This document shows, piece by piece, positions 45,483 to 58,145 of a stretch of 64,000 nt of DNA (position 1 is its first letter; each line of letters begins with the position of its first letter). Under the pieces are notes generated by a model. That model ran no database searches and had not been told where the DNA came from. It worked only from the letters and a program-made list of their open reading frames with translations. This stretch comes from Mycoemilia scoparia (Eukaryota; Kickxellomycota; Kickxellomycetes; Kickxellales; Kickxellaceae): NCBI GenBank assembly GCA_027575805.1, contig JANBPU010000038.1, positions 1 to 64,000 on the forward strand. The letters run 5' to 3'. A program made the position numbers and the translations under genes.

Positions 45483-48400
45483 ATGCCAACGACAAGTAGT
45501 GATAGTAGCAGCCAGGGACAAGAGCCTGAGCAGCAGGGCGTTCGGGATAGCAGCGCTATTAACCACCACAGCAACAATAGCATCAGCGATAGCAATAATA
45601 CGAGTAGCACCCATGACCAAGCTGCTAAAGAGCTACAACTACCACTGTCACCACCCTCTGCTGGCGAAGGGTACGGGAACGTCGAGCTACACGAAGCCGT
45701 GATAAGACCATACCACGCTGAGGACGCGGAGTCGGCAACCCAGTGTAGCACCGAGGGAGGTGATATTTGCCCGCAATGCCAGGAACCGACGGCCTCAACC
45801 ACAGTGCTTTCAGAAAATAACGAGGGACAGTGCGTGCAGGCACTGGGGACCATATACCATTTGAAGTGTGTTACATGCCAGGTAAGAAATGGCAGCATTT
45901 AACATTTGCCCCACAAGCTGCTGCACCAACAGCAGGCCGAATGCCGCTACTTGCTGTTGTGTGTGTGTGTGCGTAGGGGGAGGAGGTCCTGTGTGATCGG
46001 GGTGGGGAGGCTGGTCAAGCCCATCCGAAATCCCAAGAGACCAATTCCCCTTTTTGGCCAACTCATACACACAATCATTTGGGTGTAACATTTGCGCAGA
46101 TGTTTTTCAAGCTGATTCCAACCTTTTCCCTTATACCATTTTTGTTCTGTAGACGTGTGGCATTAATGTGGCTGACTGCTTCTTCTCAGTGGACAGTAAA
46201 GACGGGGGCCCACCCTTTATGTACTGCGAGCGGCACTACTATGAAAAGATGAATCTTATGTGTGCAACTTGTAAAGATCCGCTGGATGGCACTTTTGTCA
46301 CAGGGCTGGGAAAAAAGTACCACATCGAGCACTTTACATGCTACGTTTGTCCAACTGTCTTTGGCCCGGATGGCACATATTATGTGCACGGCGGAGCCCC
46401 GTATTGCTTGTACCACTACACGTACCTGATCTCCAGCAAATGCTCAGGGTGTCACCAGGCTATCATGAAGCAATACCTCCAAATTCGCTCGCATGGCTTT
46501 GACGAGCGCTGGCATCCCGAATGCTATATGATATACACAGTAAGCCATATTGCTGCCGCTAATATTGCTATATATGAATGTTCATTACCAGCTACTTGGC
46601 GCGTCCTAAAGATAGAATGTAGATTAACCCAATTTTCTTGTGTTGACCCTGTTTGTAGTTTTGGAATGTCCGCATGTGTCCTCCAATGTACGCTCCCCGC
46701 GCGAAAGGTATGTAATCCACTTCTTGAAGCGCAGCTGCTTTGCGCACACGCCACCCGGCACACTCGCACAACAGTATATTTAACAAGCCTAGCTCTATTT
46801 CTAATAGGCACAATCATATCCCTTAAGGAGGCTATGAGGTCAGCAAGCCTTATTAGTGACCAGCAAATTTCTCAAGTGTGGACAGTGATGTCCTCGTTTG
46901 AGGAGTCTATATCCACGTGCATCAACGGGATACTTATGCACTTGCTTGCCGGAAGATACAAGGATTGTCTGCGCCAGTCCGAGCGCTTTATAATGCATGT
47001 TGATGTATTATTTGCGTCCATTGATGACCTTGAAGACGAGCTTTCCCAGTTTGACGACTCTACTGGTAAGTAGCAACAACAGCCATAGAAAGACTACTGT
47101 GCTACTTTTTGATTTATATCTGGCTGTTTAAAAGCCATGCTTTCTATAATCCCTTGGTCTCCTCAACTCGCTGCGCCACGAAAATGGCCTACCTTTTTCA
47201 ACCATCTTTATTCTTTGCCAAATGGCCACATGACAGCCACAACCCAGGCACATTCCCAACATGGGCCGCTGTCTGTCTTGGCGCTATTCCGCGTACTTAT
47301 TTTTTGCACAGCCAGAATCTAATACCGATTTGTTTGGTTGTTTCAATTTATCTATTTAGGATTACAGCACACGCGTGAGCCGAAGGTGCTCAGCCGTAAG
47401 GTTGTCAGCTTTTTCCACGTAATGGCCAACTTTAACCAGGCTGATCTCAATGACACAAGCAAGGAATTGCTATCCCTGGTGGCCAGTCTAGCGCATACCT
47501 TCAAGATGCTGATAAGAATTGCGCTTAAGGGAGCCCTGAAAGCTCAGACTGAGTATGCCTGTACCGAGTCCATCCAGAAGCTTCTTACCAAGCTCACCGA
47601 GACTGGTGACCCCCAAAAGTGGATAAGGTTCAGGAAATCCTACCAATCCATAAACATCTCCTCGGATTCGTGCGTAAAGTGTAATGATAGTATCTCAACT
47701 GAATGTTTGATAAGCCAAAAGCACTCTGTTCGCTGGCATCTTGACTGTTTTACCTGCTCCCAGTGCAACAAAGAGATACGGCGTATGTACCCTCGGGTAG
47801 GATTAGACGAATCGACCATGAAGCTACTTTGTCCAACATGTAAGGGCGACAGAGAGCTGTCCGTTGGCGAGTTTTCCTTTGTGTCTCAGCTAGAGGTGTA
47901 CTCATTCCTGCTTGCTGTCGCCATGAAACGTCTCTATAGCCGTATGAGGACAAAGATAGCCGACATTGACAAGCATGCTCCAATGCAAGACTACTATCAT
48001 CATGCACAAAAGTTTGGCCAGCAGCAAATGCATCCACAACAACAGCAACAGCCCCATCAATCTCAACAACAGTCCCATCAATATCAGCAACAGCATTACC
48101 ATGACCAGGCTCAACAAATTAGACACCATCTCCCGCACATGGTTGATCGGCGATTAGAGGGAGAAAATCTCCCATCAAAGTTGATTCGTAAACAGACAAG
48201 GGTTTCGCCCACTCCCTTGTCCTCGCTTGCTGCTGCGACTGCTGCAGCTAATACTAATAACAATGGAGCCCCACATCATCACCATCACCATGGAGTTAGG
48301 CCCAGTCTCAACATGGCACCCAACGCCAACAATGAGCAAAAGATAACAATCTGTGAGCCTGAGCCACCCATCCCAGCAAACCATGCTATTGCGGATCGTC

Positions 48401-49971
48401 GCAGAACGCGCGTGTCACATACATCAGCCCTGACGCTCCATGCCCGCATGCGCAACTCGCTTACTGGCGACATGGAGACCGTTCCTCGCACACTTGCTGA
48501 ACAGCAGACACTTCAGAACCAGGACTCGGTCAACCCTGACCAAATCCAAGCTCACATTGCAGCCACAAGCGATAGCGAAGCCAAGCAGACTGAGCCAATT
48601 AAGCATGATGGCGCATCACCTCAGATAAAGAGCCAACTGGAGGCCGGAAAATCAAAAGCCTACTTTATGACTGACCTCAACACAGCCACACTATTCTGCT
48701 CAAAGCACGTAGCAGTGTCTAAGTTGACTAAGATGCTAGCCAATTCTGATATAACCCAGGCTGAGCTCATTTCTCTCATTGGATCTTCGAAATCGACGAA
48801 AGGAACATCAGTGTGGGCCAAGCTCAAAACTAACTGGAAGCAAGCAGCGGCTAAAAAGGGTGGCAATGAGCGAGAGAAAGATCGCGACAGGCAACAGTAT
48901 CCTACATTCGGTGTCGGTCTTGATATACTCTTGGATCGTCAAGGTCAAGACACTGATTTGGGTATTCATGGCAAGAATGACCCAGTTGTTCCCAGGTTCT
49001 TTGAGATGATGATCAAGACGCTGACAAAGATGGATCTGGCTGTTGAGGGTATCTTCCGAAAGAACGGGAACATCCGTAGACTGCGCGAACTTACTGAGGC
49101 AGTTGATAAGAACATGGACAGGGTTGAACTTGAGAAGGAGAGTTCGGTCCAGGTAGCAGCTCTACTGAAAAAGTTCTTGCGTGAACTTCCTGAGCCACTT
49201 GTACCATTCAACATGCGGCGACTGTTCTTGAGTATATTGTCATTGCCACAAGAAAGCCAATTCACTGCCTTCCAATATGCTATTCTATTGTTACCTACCA
49301 TCAACCGTGACATGCTTAACGTGCTCCTGACATTCTTGAGCTGGGTTGCCAAATATTCATATGTCAACGAAGAAACCGGAAGTAAGATGGATGCACATAA
49401 TCTGGCTATGGTTATTACGCCTAATATCTTGTACGCTGACATCAAGGAACCGTCAAAGGACGATACATTTTCGTATGCAGCCACAAGTGTTATTTACCAG
49501 ATCATGGAATATGGACCCTCAGTCTGGCTGATTCCAGATGACGTTATGGCTTTCCTCAACAACGGATTAAGCGTGTTTATGGATGGAAAAGCAGAGCTCA
49601 ACACAAAAGAACTGCTCCATCGCTATGAAGAGTTTTCGCAGACCTTCAAACTCTCTGAAAGTTCCAACGGATATGCCAGTAGTGGTGACCAACATCAGCA
49701 CCCTGCGGCTGATGAGCAATCAAAAAACAAAGTATACGATTCTAGCAAAGAACTCCCACCAACGCCAAATGACGGAGACTTTGTTAGTAGACGGATAGCT
49801 GCTGCAGTGGCTTCAGTGGATGCCCACCATCAACTTACACCAACATATCCTTCTGCAAGCACTTCACGCCATTCACCAGCACCACCCTCATCCTCCCATA
49901 CAGCCCATTCTGCTTATCCCAATGCCAATAGCAGCAACAGCGCCAATAACCACGTTGTTCAAGCTTTATAG
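45483..49971 (+). CDS. LIM-domain Rho GTPase-activating protein (Rga type)
   Basis: The exons are 45483-45881, 46153-46539, 46659-46707, 46808-47065 and 47360-49971, giving 1234 residues. After a Ser/Gln-rich head come LIM1 (from CPQC, about residue 100), LIM2 (CATCKDPLDGTFVTGLGKKYH) and a third LIM finger split across exons (CSGCHQAIM). A helical linker follows, then another LIM (CVKCNDSIST with HLDCFTCSQCNKEI). A Gln/His-rich stretch lies near 48010-48120. The RhoGAP domain is about 790-1000, with the arginine finger in EGIFRKNGNIRRL and LLKKFLRELPEPLVP. Such Rga proteins switch off Cdc42 or Rho at growth sites and septa. Exon 3 is only 49 bp but is required for frame. Confidence 0.92.
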
Positions 49972-51087
49972 CTGGTCTAAAATTTAAACATATATATCTG
50001 GTATCTCTACCTTTCCTCCCTCAATCTTTTGTAATTTCATACATACTACCACCACTATTATACCGGTGTTTTGTTGTCTTTTATCCTAGTATTGATTCGT
50101 ACTTTGTGTTTCTCACTTCTTATTATTTAAATACCTAAATCTATTCTACATCAAGTATTATTAACTGTGAGGGCTTTTATATCACCTTGTTTTAACATAC
50201 AATCTATTGTTAGTTTATTGATGATCCATTTGGTATTGTGTCTTCTAGAAGTGTACCATAATAATACTCCAATGGTCTCCCAAAATGTATGATTTTTGGG
50301 CCACACTTTCAGGAATGTATGAGGGTGCAGGATTGTTCCTCTTTGAGAGAGCCTGCCATTTGTTTGACTTGTGGGTATTTCTGTTTCAAAAATGGTGTTT
50401 TCCAGCTCGAGCCTCAAGAATGTATGTGATGATATTTAACCGTTGGTGGGTCAATAGCCAATCAAAGCAAAAAGGTGTGTGTTTTAGTCTCTAAGCTCGT
50501 CAACTGAATACAATCATATATATATAATAAGCTGGGGAGCTATAAACGCCATGGACTTTGTGGTTAGCTGCTGCTGTAGTGGAGGAGGGGAGTGAGAGAT
50601 TTGATTATGTTATGTTAGCATAACCATACATCATTCATTTAGAAAGGTCGTAATCTGACTTCGTTAAGCCCTTGAGCCTAATAAATTTCTGATAATTGTG
50701 TGATTTTGAGAATACTTGGATCATGGGCTTTTGCTGCTGTTTCTGCTACTGGTTGTAATTGTATGTGTGGAACTGAGTGGAAATGTGAGAAAGTGGAAGG
50801 GTTTAGAAATCTCACTGCTGTGTTGAAAACATGTGATGATTATTCTCTGGCAGTTGGGAAGGCCATAATATTAGACATTTTTGCTATGTGTGTGCATTCC
50901 TCCCCTCATTTCTAAACTTTGCTGCTACCAACAACCTCTTTGTTAAAGAACGCACACATCTACACCTCAAATTCAATTTACTTGAATCTACTTCTTCCTT
51001 TATCAGAACCCTTTTATAATAATCAGTACTATTGTAATTATTACATTCAAAAGGGTATAACAATAATACTACCACTACTTCAGAAAC
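49972..51087. other. Intergenic between LIM-RhoGAP and SAR1
   Basis: This is about 1.1 kb. It holds one family B repeat (50241-50362) and the presumed SAR1 promoter. No gene is supported. Confidence 0.5.
50241..50362 (-). repeat. Short inverted-repeat element, family B
   Basis: In reverse orientation it reads AATGGCAGGCTCTCTCAAAG through CCCTCATACATTCCTG and CATACATTTTGGGAG to GGAGTATTATTATGGTACAC. This is a diverged copy of the family. Confidence 0.65.
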
Positions 51088-52300
51088 ATGTTCATTATTA
51101 ACTGGTTCTACGATGTTCTCAGCAGTCTTGGTAAGTCATCTCAAGTTCATTGCCTTAATCTCTACAAATAGACTGTATCTTGCTGCTTGGTTGTTTCGAG
51201 CTCAGCTTTATAATTCAACACTGGGTTCAGCTAACATCTCGTTGCCATTCAACTTTTATGCATGCATAAATTAGGCCTACTAAACAAAAATGCAAAGATT
51301 CTGTTTTTGGGGCTCGATAATGCTGGCAAGACAACCTTGTTGCATATGCTTAAAAACAACCGGTTGGCTACTTTGCAACCAACCCTCCATCCTAGTAAGT
51401 ATCACCGCATTTTATATATAAGCATTTCATTGAAGCGCCGTGCCTTAGTGGGATTATCATATGAAATCATTGTGATATGCTCATTCCTGACACGCATACA
51501 CACAGTTGGATTTATCACTCGCAGACACAAAAGCAAATAACCAAGGATAAGAATACTGACCATTTGACTTCCTGCTTGCATATTAGCGTCCGAGGAACTG
51601 AACATTGGCAATATCAAGTTCACAACCTACGATTTGGGTGGTCACTTGCAGGCCCGTCGTTTGTGGAAGGATTATTTCCCAGAAGTCGATGGCATTGTCT
51701 TCCTTGTTGACTCTGCTGACAGATCGCGTTTCGTCGAAGCCAAGAACGAATTGGATGTAAGTTATAGAAGCCTCATAATTTATTTATTATATATATCAAG
51801 GCTTTTCTCCAACTATTATATTCATGCTGATATCTAAACCAATTTGATATCCTGCTTTTAATAGGCTTTGCTCAATATCGAACAGCTCCGCAAAGTTCCC
51901 TTCCTTGTTCTTGGTAACAAGGTCGATGCTGAGGGTGCCACTTCTGAAGAAGAGCTCCGTAACGAGCTTGGTCTTTACCAAACTACTGGAAAGGTAAGAA
52001 TGCACAAAATAGCATTGATTTCTTTTTCATTTTTGAATGATGGAACGGACAATAACGGATATTTGTATGTTGATATTGAAACAGGGCAAGGTTCCCCTCA
52101 AAGATGTCCGTCCCATTGAAGTATTCATGTGCTCCGTTGTCATGCGCCAGGGCTACGGTGTTGGTAAGTGTTTCATTCTAAAAGCCATTTATTTTCATGT
52201 CTAAAACGAAAACCATTGCGAAGATGCTTTAGCCCAATCTTTTCATATCTATGTGTATACAAATGTTGTAGGTTTCCGCTGGCTATCCCAATATGTTTAA
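51088..52300 (+). CDS. SAR1: SAR1 small GTPase (COPII coat assembly)
   Basis: Six exons (51088-51130, 51275-51394, 51587-51756, 51865-51993, 52085-52163, 52272-52300) give 189 residues, the usual Sar1 length. The protein starts with the amphipathic membrane helix [15 protein letters not shown]. Then come the P-loop GLDNAGKTT, the effector segment [19 protein letters not shown], the switch 2 [12 protein letters not shown] and the specificity loop [15 protein letters not shown]. The end is [17 protein letters not shown]. Sar1-type PTxHPT distinguishes it from Arf (PTIGFN), and there is no Gly2 for myristoylation. It starts COPII vesicle formation at ER exit sites. All donors are GT and all junctions are in frame. 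Confidence 0.97.
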
Positions 52301-52789
52301 ATATTAAATCATTTTGATGCCTTTTCTGGTTTTATCCAATCTTTTCATAATTAAATATATATTGTGCTAACATCTTGCTTTATTCCAACATATGCCATTT
52401 TTATTGCCAAAGCTTCTTAATGCTACCTAAGACATTTGTTTATGTCCAATGTGTTGATGACTATCTCTTTAATTTTAAAAATAAGAGAGACAAACTTGTT
52501 CCACTAAACATACGTTTATTCTCTATTTTTTATGATAATCAGCTCAACAGCTTCTTTTATCAGAAAACCAAAGTGTAACTTTACACCATTGTCATTGTAC
52601 TTTGCTTTTTAAAAGTGCGCCACAACCAGAGACTCTTTTCCTATGCCTTTTGAGATATGAGCATCAGAGGCAACTTAACTGCTTTTCTGTCATCTCAAGC
52701 AAATGCATACCTAGAGCAAACCCCTGCTCATCTAAAGAAAAGGTTTGGATAAACCTTTGTCTTCCTACTACTTCGATATTTTGCCTTGA

Positions 52790-53640
52790 GGTATTTCACA
52801 AAGAAGTCCTTAAATCTTAGTTGAGTTGATGAGATCATACACAAGATCTTTGCGGAATTGTTTATGGATTATTTCACAGCCTTTTTTTCAAATAAGTATG
52901 CATTGGTGATAGCAGTGTCAGGTAACCAAAAAAAAGAGTAGCATCCAACTTCTTGAAGTAATATGAGTGGAACGATATGGCCTAAGTTGATCAGTAATAT
53001 TGGCACTGTTCACATATAAGTTGTAATCATCAACTACCACAGAAATCTTCAACTCCTTTTGACTTTTATCTTCAAACATAGCACAAACTTTGGTTCTATT
53101 GGTACTAGTTGTTCATGGCCTGCGTCTAATTTTCAAAACCTTCCATCTTTCTCCAATGATGCTATGAATGGCTGTCAGCATGGTTGCTGGACCATTATCC
53201 TGCCAAAAACTCTAAAGACACCCCCATTTACAAAACCTGAAAGAGTATTCTATCCAACTTTTGAGCTCTGACCCACAGGAAATTCCTTAGTAAATGCAGA
53301 GTTTTTGATAGTTCTACATGTACCAGCTTTTAAATCATGAAGATGCCGATAGAGTTTGATACTTGAAAATTAACTGTCCATAAAGACGTTGATAAATCAT
53401 TTTTGGTATGGTAGTTGTTTTAACAGATGACTAACCAAATAACAAGTGTGATTTATGTCTTCAACATTCTCTATCTCAGACTTCCTAGCACAAGAAGTAG
53501 GCAAAAGTATATAAGTGTATCTGAAATCACAGAGAGACACGATCTTATAATCTTCTGGAAGAGGCTTATTTTTATTCTAATGATTCGGTACTTCTTCCGG
53601 AAAACTGTATCATCATTTCATAGATTGACACATTTGATTT
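52790..53640 (-). pseudogene. Degenerate piggyBac-like transposase (DDE_Tnp_1_7)
   Basis: No long frame survives, but pieces in all three minus-strand frames, in the right order, fit a piggyBac transposase catalytic core. They are YEMMIQFSGRS near 53605-53640 (first catalytic region), a WQDNGPATMLTAIHSIIGE block near 53160-53215, and VVDDYN then ITDQLRPYRSTHITSRSW near 52950-53045. FLVT and TAITNAYLF lie near 52885-52935. Stops and frameshifts lie between all of them, so it is dead. No flanking TTAA-bounded inverted repeats were identified. The family assignment is from motif order, not a search. Confidence 0.72.
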
Positions 53641-53671
53641 AAGAACATTATGCTTTTTTAAGGGTTTGCAA

Positions 53672-53786
53672 ATATGGGTAATAATTTTTGAAGGGTGAAA
53701 GTTTACTAGTACAACTGGACATCCATTTAGCTGTGATTGCCCCTATAATCGCTGGTCACCAAAATTCACCCTTCAAAAGTGATGCC
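53672..53786. repeat. MITE-like near-palindromic repeat, family A
   Basis: It starts ATATGGGTAATAATTTTTGA; the right end TTCACCCTTCAAAAGTGAT is slightly decayed. Its core is almost identical to the copy at 25640. It lies about 190 bp upstream of the TAF1 start and 30 bp beyond the transposase relic. Confidence 0.85.
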
Positions 53787-53975
53787 AAAATTTGATAAAC
53801 CCATAATTAGAAAAATATGTTACCAGCATTATTAATAGAAAAATATTCTAAATCGCCATGCTATGGTCAATTTATTAGCTTTATATAAGCCTTTCATCCA
53901 AAGTAACATTATACACGAATACACACATATCCATACCCGTACAAATAAAAATCACAGAGATAAAATCCAGGCACA

Positions 53976-56900
53976 ATGTCCTTTACTGGTTTCCTGTTTG
54001 GAAACATTGACGATGATGGCAACCTAGACAACGGGTTTTTTGATCCAGAGCTTCAGGCCACATTGGTCAACATTGGCGATGAGGGTAATAGCTTTCTGGC
54101 CAGCGTAATGGGCAGGGGCGTATTTGACGAGAGTATTGAAAAATCATCATCCAAATCAAAACCCACAGACAAAGACTTGCAAAGATTGCGGGCATTAGAC
54201 AATGCAGGATATGAGGACGATGTGACTCCGATTCCAACAAGTCCAATCACCGAGCAAGATCAATCTCAATATATCAGACCGTCCAATGATGCTATTGACT
54301 ATTCTAATTTTGATGAGTTGGCTGCAGATGATGAAGGAGCTATACAGACATCCAAAACAGAATTACCATCCTCACCACCTGGCCTTCAGATTGACCAGTC
54401 GCACACTCCATATTATCCTGGTACAGGATACACAACTCCTAAAATGTTCAGCAAAGTTGATGTGGACGAAGATTATGATATGGACGAAGATGATGAGGAA
54501 GAAAAGATTGAGAAATCACCGCAGGAGATGAGTGGTGTCAAGTTTCCAATGGCCATGGGAACACCAGATCCAAATTTTGATTCAACTCTTTTCAAAAAGC
54601 CACACGATAGCGATACTTCAAAAAGGAAGGAGGTCTATGTACATCATTCGAAAACTGGCGGTGGTGGTAGCGAAGACGAGGATATGTTGGAAGACCTTTT
54701 TCACTCGCCTACTAAAGAGATAGGCGATGAAGACATGTTTGGTGATAACGATTTAACAGAAGGAACATCAACCAGCAAGCAAGATACAGGCGAGGCACAG
54801 GAACGGGAAGACGGTGATGCCCTTGTAGATGGAAAACGAAAGCATGATAAAGATGATACTGCATTCGTATTTGATCCCACCAAGCCACTAAAGTTTACAG
54901 ATATGTTTCAATCCAAGATTGTCCAGAAACCATTTTCAAAGAAACCACGCAAGGTCACATTTGCTGAAACAGAGCCCGAATCTCCCAAGATCATACCAAA
55001 CGTCGACACAAGGAAACTGTTGGAACGAAAAGAGACAACACAAGACAGAGATCAAAAAGCCAATGTATCATTCCTTCGGAAAATATTACAGGAAATCAGA
55101 GGCCAAACCACTACCAGTGAATATGTTATTCTTGATGAGGATGGCCAAGAAGTTCCAGTAACACTTTCAGGAAAAGAGGCAGAAAATGCGGCCATAGATT
55201 TACACCACACCACACCCGCTACCAATGAACTAAACATACTTGATATAGATCCATGGGAAGAGAAAATTATTTGGGACAGTGATGATAACAATAACCTCAA
55301 TAATAATAACAACCAAGGTAATGGTAATGAAAAGGCATTGACAAAGACTATTATCAATATAGAGAACAAGGATTTGGACACATTTAAAAATGTTCAATTG
55401 GATGATGGTCGGTGGCTGGAGTCGATTATTTGGGGCACTGGAGTACCATTCAAGCCATTTGATGCGCTCCACATCAACATGAATGATCCACACATTCTTT
55501 TTGAAGATGGTGAAGAGGTCAAGCGACGAAATGCCCGAGAAGCAGAAAGAAACAGAATTATGGAGGGTGTCGATCAGTACAATTTGTCCAACGACCACTT
55601 TTATGAAGCCCTTAAAGAAGGCAAGGTTCAGCGTGTTAGACAGACATTTGGGCAGCTTATTGTTGCACACTCATTACCATCTGCTAAGGTCATGGGTCCA
55701 TTCTTTAAGCTGCGTCTTTCCAGGAAGGATCTAAAGTGGTGGCATCGGCCGCATCTCCAAGTCACTCCTGGTATGGAGATCAAGTTTTCCAAGGTCAGGT
55801 CTTCTAAAAAGAGGAAGAAACAAAAGGAAGGTCCCGAGAGTTTGTGGGGTGCAAAAGACATTACATTGCGCGATTCGACGCCATTCATATTGTTTGAATA
55901 TGCCGAAGAAACACCACCTATAATGTCGAATGTTGGAATGGGAAGTGTTTTGGTCAACTACTATCGAAAAAGAGATATCCAAGATGCTAAAATTCCCAAT
56001 GTTGATTTTGGCGAGCTTCTTATTCTAGACACGACCGATGCATCTCCATTTATGAAGTTTGGTGATGTAGAGCCAGGAAGTCTAATGACTGCACTGTACA
56101 ATAACATGACCAGGGCTCCCCTTTTCCAGCACACGCCAAACAAAACAGATTTTTTGGCAATTCGTCACGTATCAAAGGGAGAGCCAAAGTGGTATTTGCG
56201 AAGCATTCCCTACTTCTTTGTAGTCGGCCAGACTTATCCCGTGCAAGAAATCCCAGCTCCTCATTCGCGCAAGGTCACCACTACAATTAGGCACAGGTTC
56301 CAGGTTGCGGCATATCGCCTGATGAATCGGAATCAGTTTTATTTGTTGCAAATGAGTAAGATTGCAAAGATATTCCCGGAATTTAGTGACCTTCAGATCA
56401 GACAGCGCCTCAAAGAGTTCTGTGAATATCAGAGAAAAGGTCTGGGGCCTGGTCTTTGGCGAACCAAATATAATATGCCCATACCAGACGAGGAAGGATT
56501 AAGGAAAATGTTGACACCAGAAATGTTATGCCTATTTGAAAGTATGTTGTATGGCCAACAGAGATTGCATGAAGCAGGATATCGTAAGTGGGGTGAAAAG
56601 GAAGATGATCCATCCGATGAGAATCCCGATACCCGTCTTTCAATAGACGAACAGCTTGCTCCGTGGTGTTTGACTCGAAACTTTATAAACGCGATCCAGG
56701 GCAAGGCCATGTTGAAGCTGTACGGTGAAGGCGACCCAACAGATTGTGGCGAGGGATTCAGTTTCCTGCGTATCTCGATGAAAGATATATTCCTAAGAGC
56801 AGGTGAAAGTATAGAAGAGAAACTAGCAGAAATCGAGGCTCGTCCAAAGAGCGCACATAGATACAATGTTGCAGAGCAACAGCAGATATATAGAGAAGAA

Positions 56901-58145
56901 GTAGAAATGATTTGGCAGGCACAAAAGAAGTCTTTGACAAAAAATAGCCATGATATTCCGGAGAGCGAGCATGACCCTAGGGTTTATGACCATACAAACC
57001 AGGTCGTAGTTTCTGATGCTGAGGACACTGCGTTTGATGATGATGATGATGATGATGATCACGATGGCAGTGCTGAGTCTGAGAAAAAGAGCTCTTCCCC
57101 CTCAACAAAGCCTATAGATTCACTTGACGAGTTGCGACCAATGTCTATGCAAGTGTCTGACTCGATTGTGTCTCCAGCTGGCTTTTCAGGAAACCCATAC
57201 AGTGCTGCTGGTGGTGGTGGTGGTGCTGATAGCCAAAGGGAAGCAGAGGTTGGTCCTGGCCAGAGCACGGATTCGGCTAATGCTGCATACAAAGCGCTAT
57301 TCAGTCAGTCTGGTAACAACAAGCAGCAAGATGGCAGCAATCTCCCTCCTCTTTATATCCGAAACAAGCACCTTGTTATTCGGCGAGCAGTTAGATCCCC
57401 ATACACTGGCGAAACGACATGGAGGGTTGAAGTTATAAAAGATTTCCTGGTCATAAAGGCCTATCTGAGACAGCGTAGAATAATAGAGATGAAGGCTAGG
57501 AAGTAAGTTGTCGCTCATATGGTATTTATGCATTAAGCTATATATATATGGCAAGATATCCATCAAAAGGAAACCGATTGGTACCCTCGTACATTCCCTG
57601 CAAGCCGGTCCATAGCCCATACATTTTAGCTGGAATTTGTCAGACTACTGGCTACTATCCAGGGTATTATTCTGGTACACCTTTGAAGGAGATTCTTCCG
57701 GATATTGGTTTATTAGCATCACATATTGACATTGGATTTTATTATATTTGAACTAACTAGGCAAAGACAAAGTTTGCAAGATACTGACGATTGGGGCCAA
57801 CTTCTGTGCGATGAAACAACCAAACAGCTGAACAACCTCCGATCTTCTATTAGTAGACAGCGTGAAAAGGAAAGGAATAGAAGCTCGAAACATATGTCCA
57901 CGTTTGCCCTTGCCCAACCCAATAAGCCAAAGAAAGAGGTCATTGTAAGTTACTTCTCTCATTATTATTCATTTCGAAATCTCATGGCTTGTGATTCAAT
58001 ATACTATTTCTTTTAAACTCGCCTTTTAATTTCCTTTATGTTTTAAAATGATGATGTATAGCGTCGTTGTGGTAACTGTGGTGAGCTGGGCCATATGAAA
58101 ACCAACAAAAAATGTCCTCGCTATTATGAGTTTAATACATCATAG
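53976..58145 (+). CDS. TAF1: TFIID subunit TAF1
   Basis: Three exons (53976-57502, 57761-57944, 58062-58145) give 1264 residues. The N-terminus (about 1-45, FTGFLFGNIDDDGNLDNGFFD) resembles the TBP-binding TAND region. An acidic stretch follows. The conserved DUF3591 core (about 430-950) includes DDGRWLESIIWG, VNYYRKRD, PLFQHTPNKTDFLAIR and RLKEFCEYQRKGLGPGLW. The last exon is a CCHC zinc knuckle, RRCGNCGELGHMKTNKKCPRYYE, as in other TAF1 proteins. There is no bromodomain, as in yeast Taf1. It scaffolds TFIID at core promoters. An Asp tract (residues about 1025-1032) is encoded by a GAT repeat near 57038. Intron 1 contains a family B repeat. Confidence 0.96.
57549..57702 (+). repeat. Short inverted-repeat element, family B, in TAF1 intron 1
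   Basis: The ends GATATCCATCAAAAGGAAACC and ACACCTTTGAAGGAGATTC form an imperfect inverted repeat. The interior has CATACATTTTAGCTGGAAT and TATCCAGGGTATTATTCTGG. It fills most of the 258 bp intron. Confidence 0.78.

Larger units (their letters stand above)
52301..53975. other. Intergenic region with a dead transposon
   Basis: This 1.7 kb stretch separates SAR1 from TAF1. It holds a decayed piggyBac-like transposase (52790-53640) and a family A repeat (53672-53786). The 490 bp next to SAR1 shows nothing recognisable. Confidence 0.6.

Noticed and set aside
48966..49484. 172-codon open frame antisense to the RhoGAP domain
   Set aside because: The plus-strand RhoGAP domain is clear and explains the lack of stops on the other strand.
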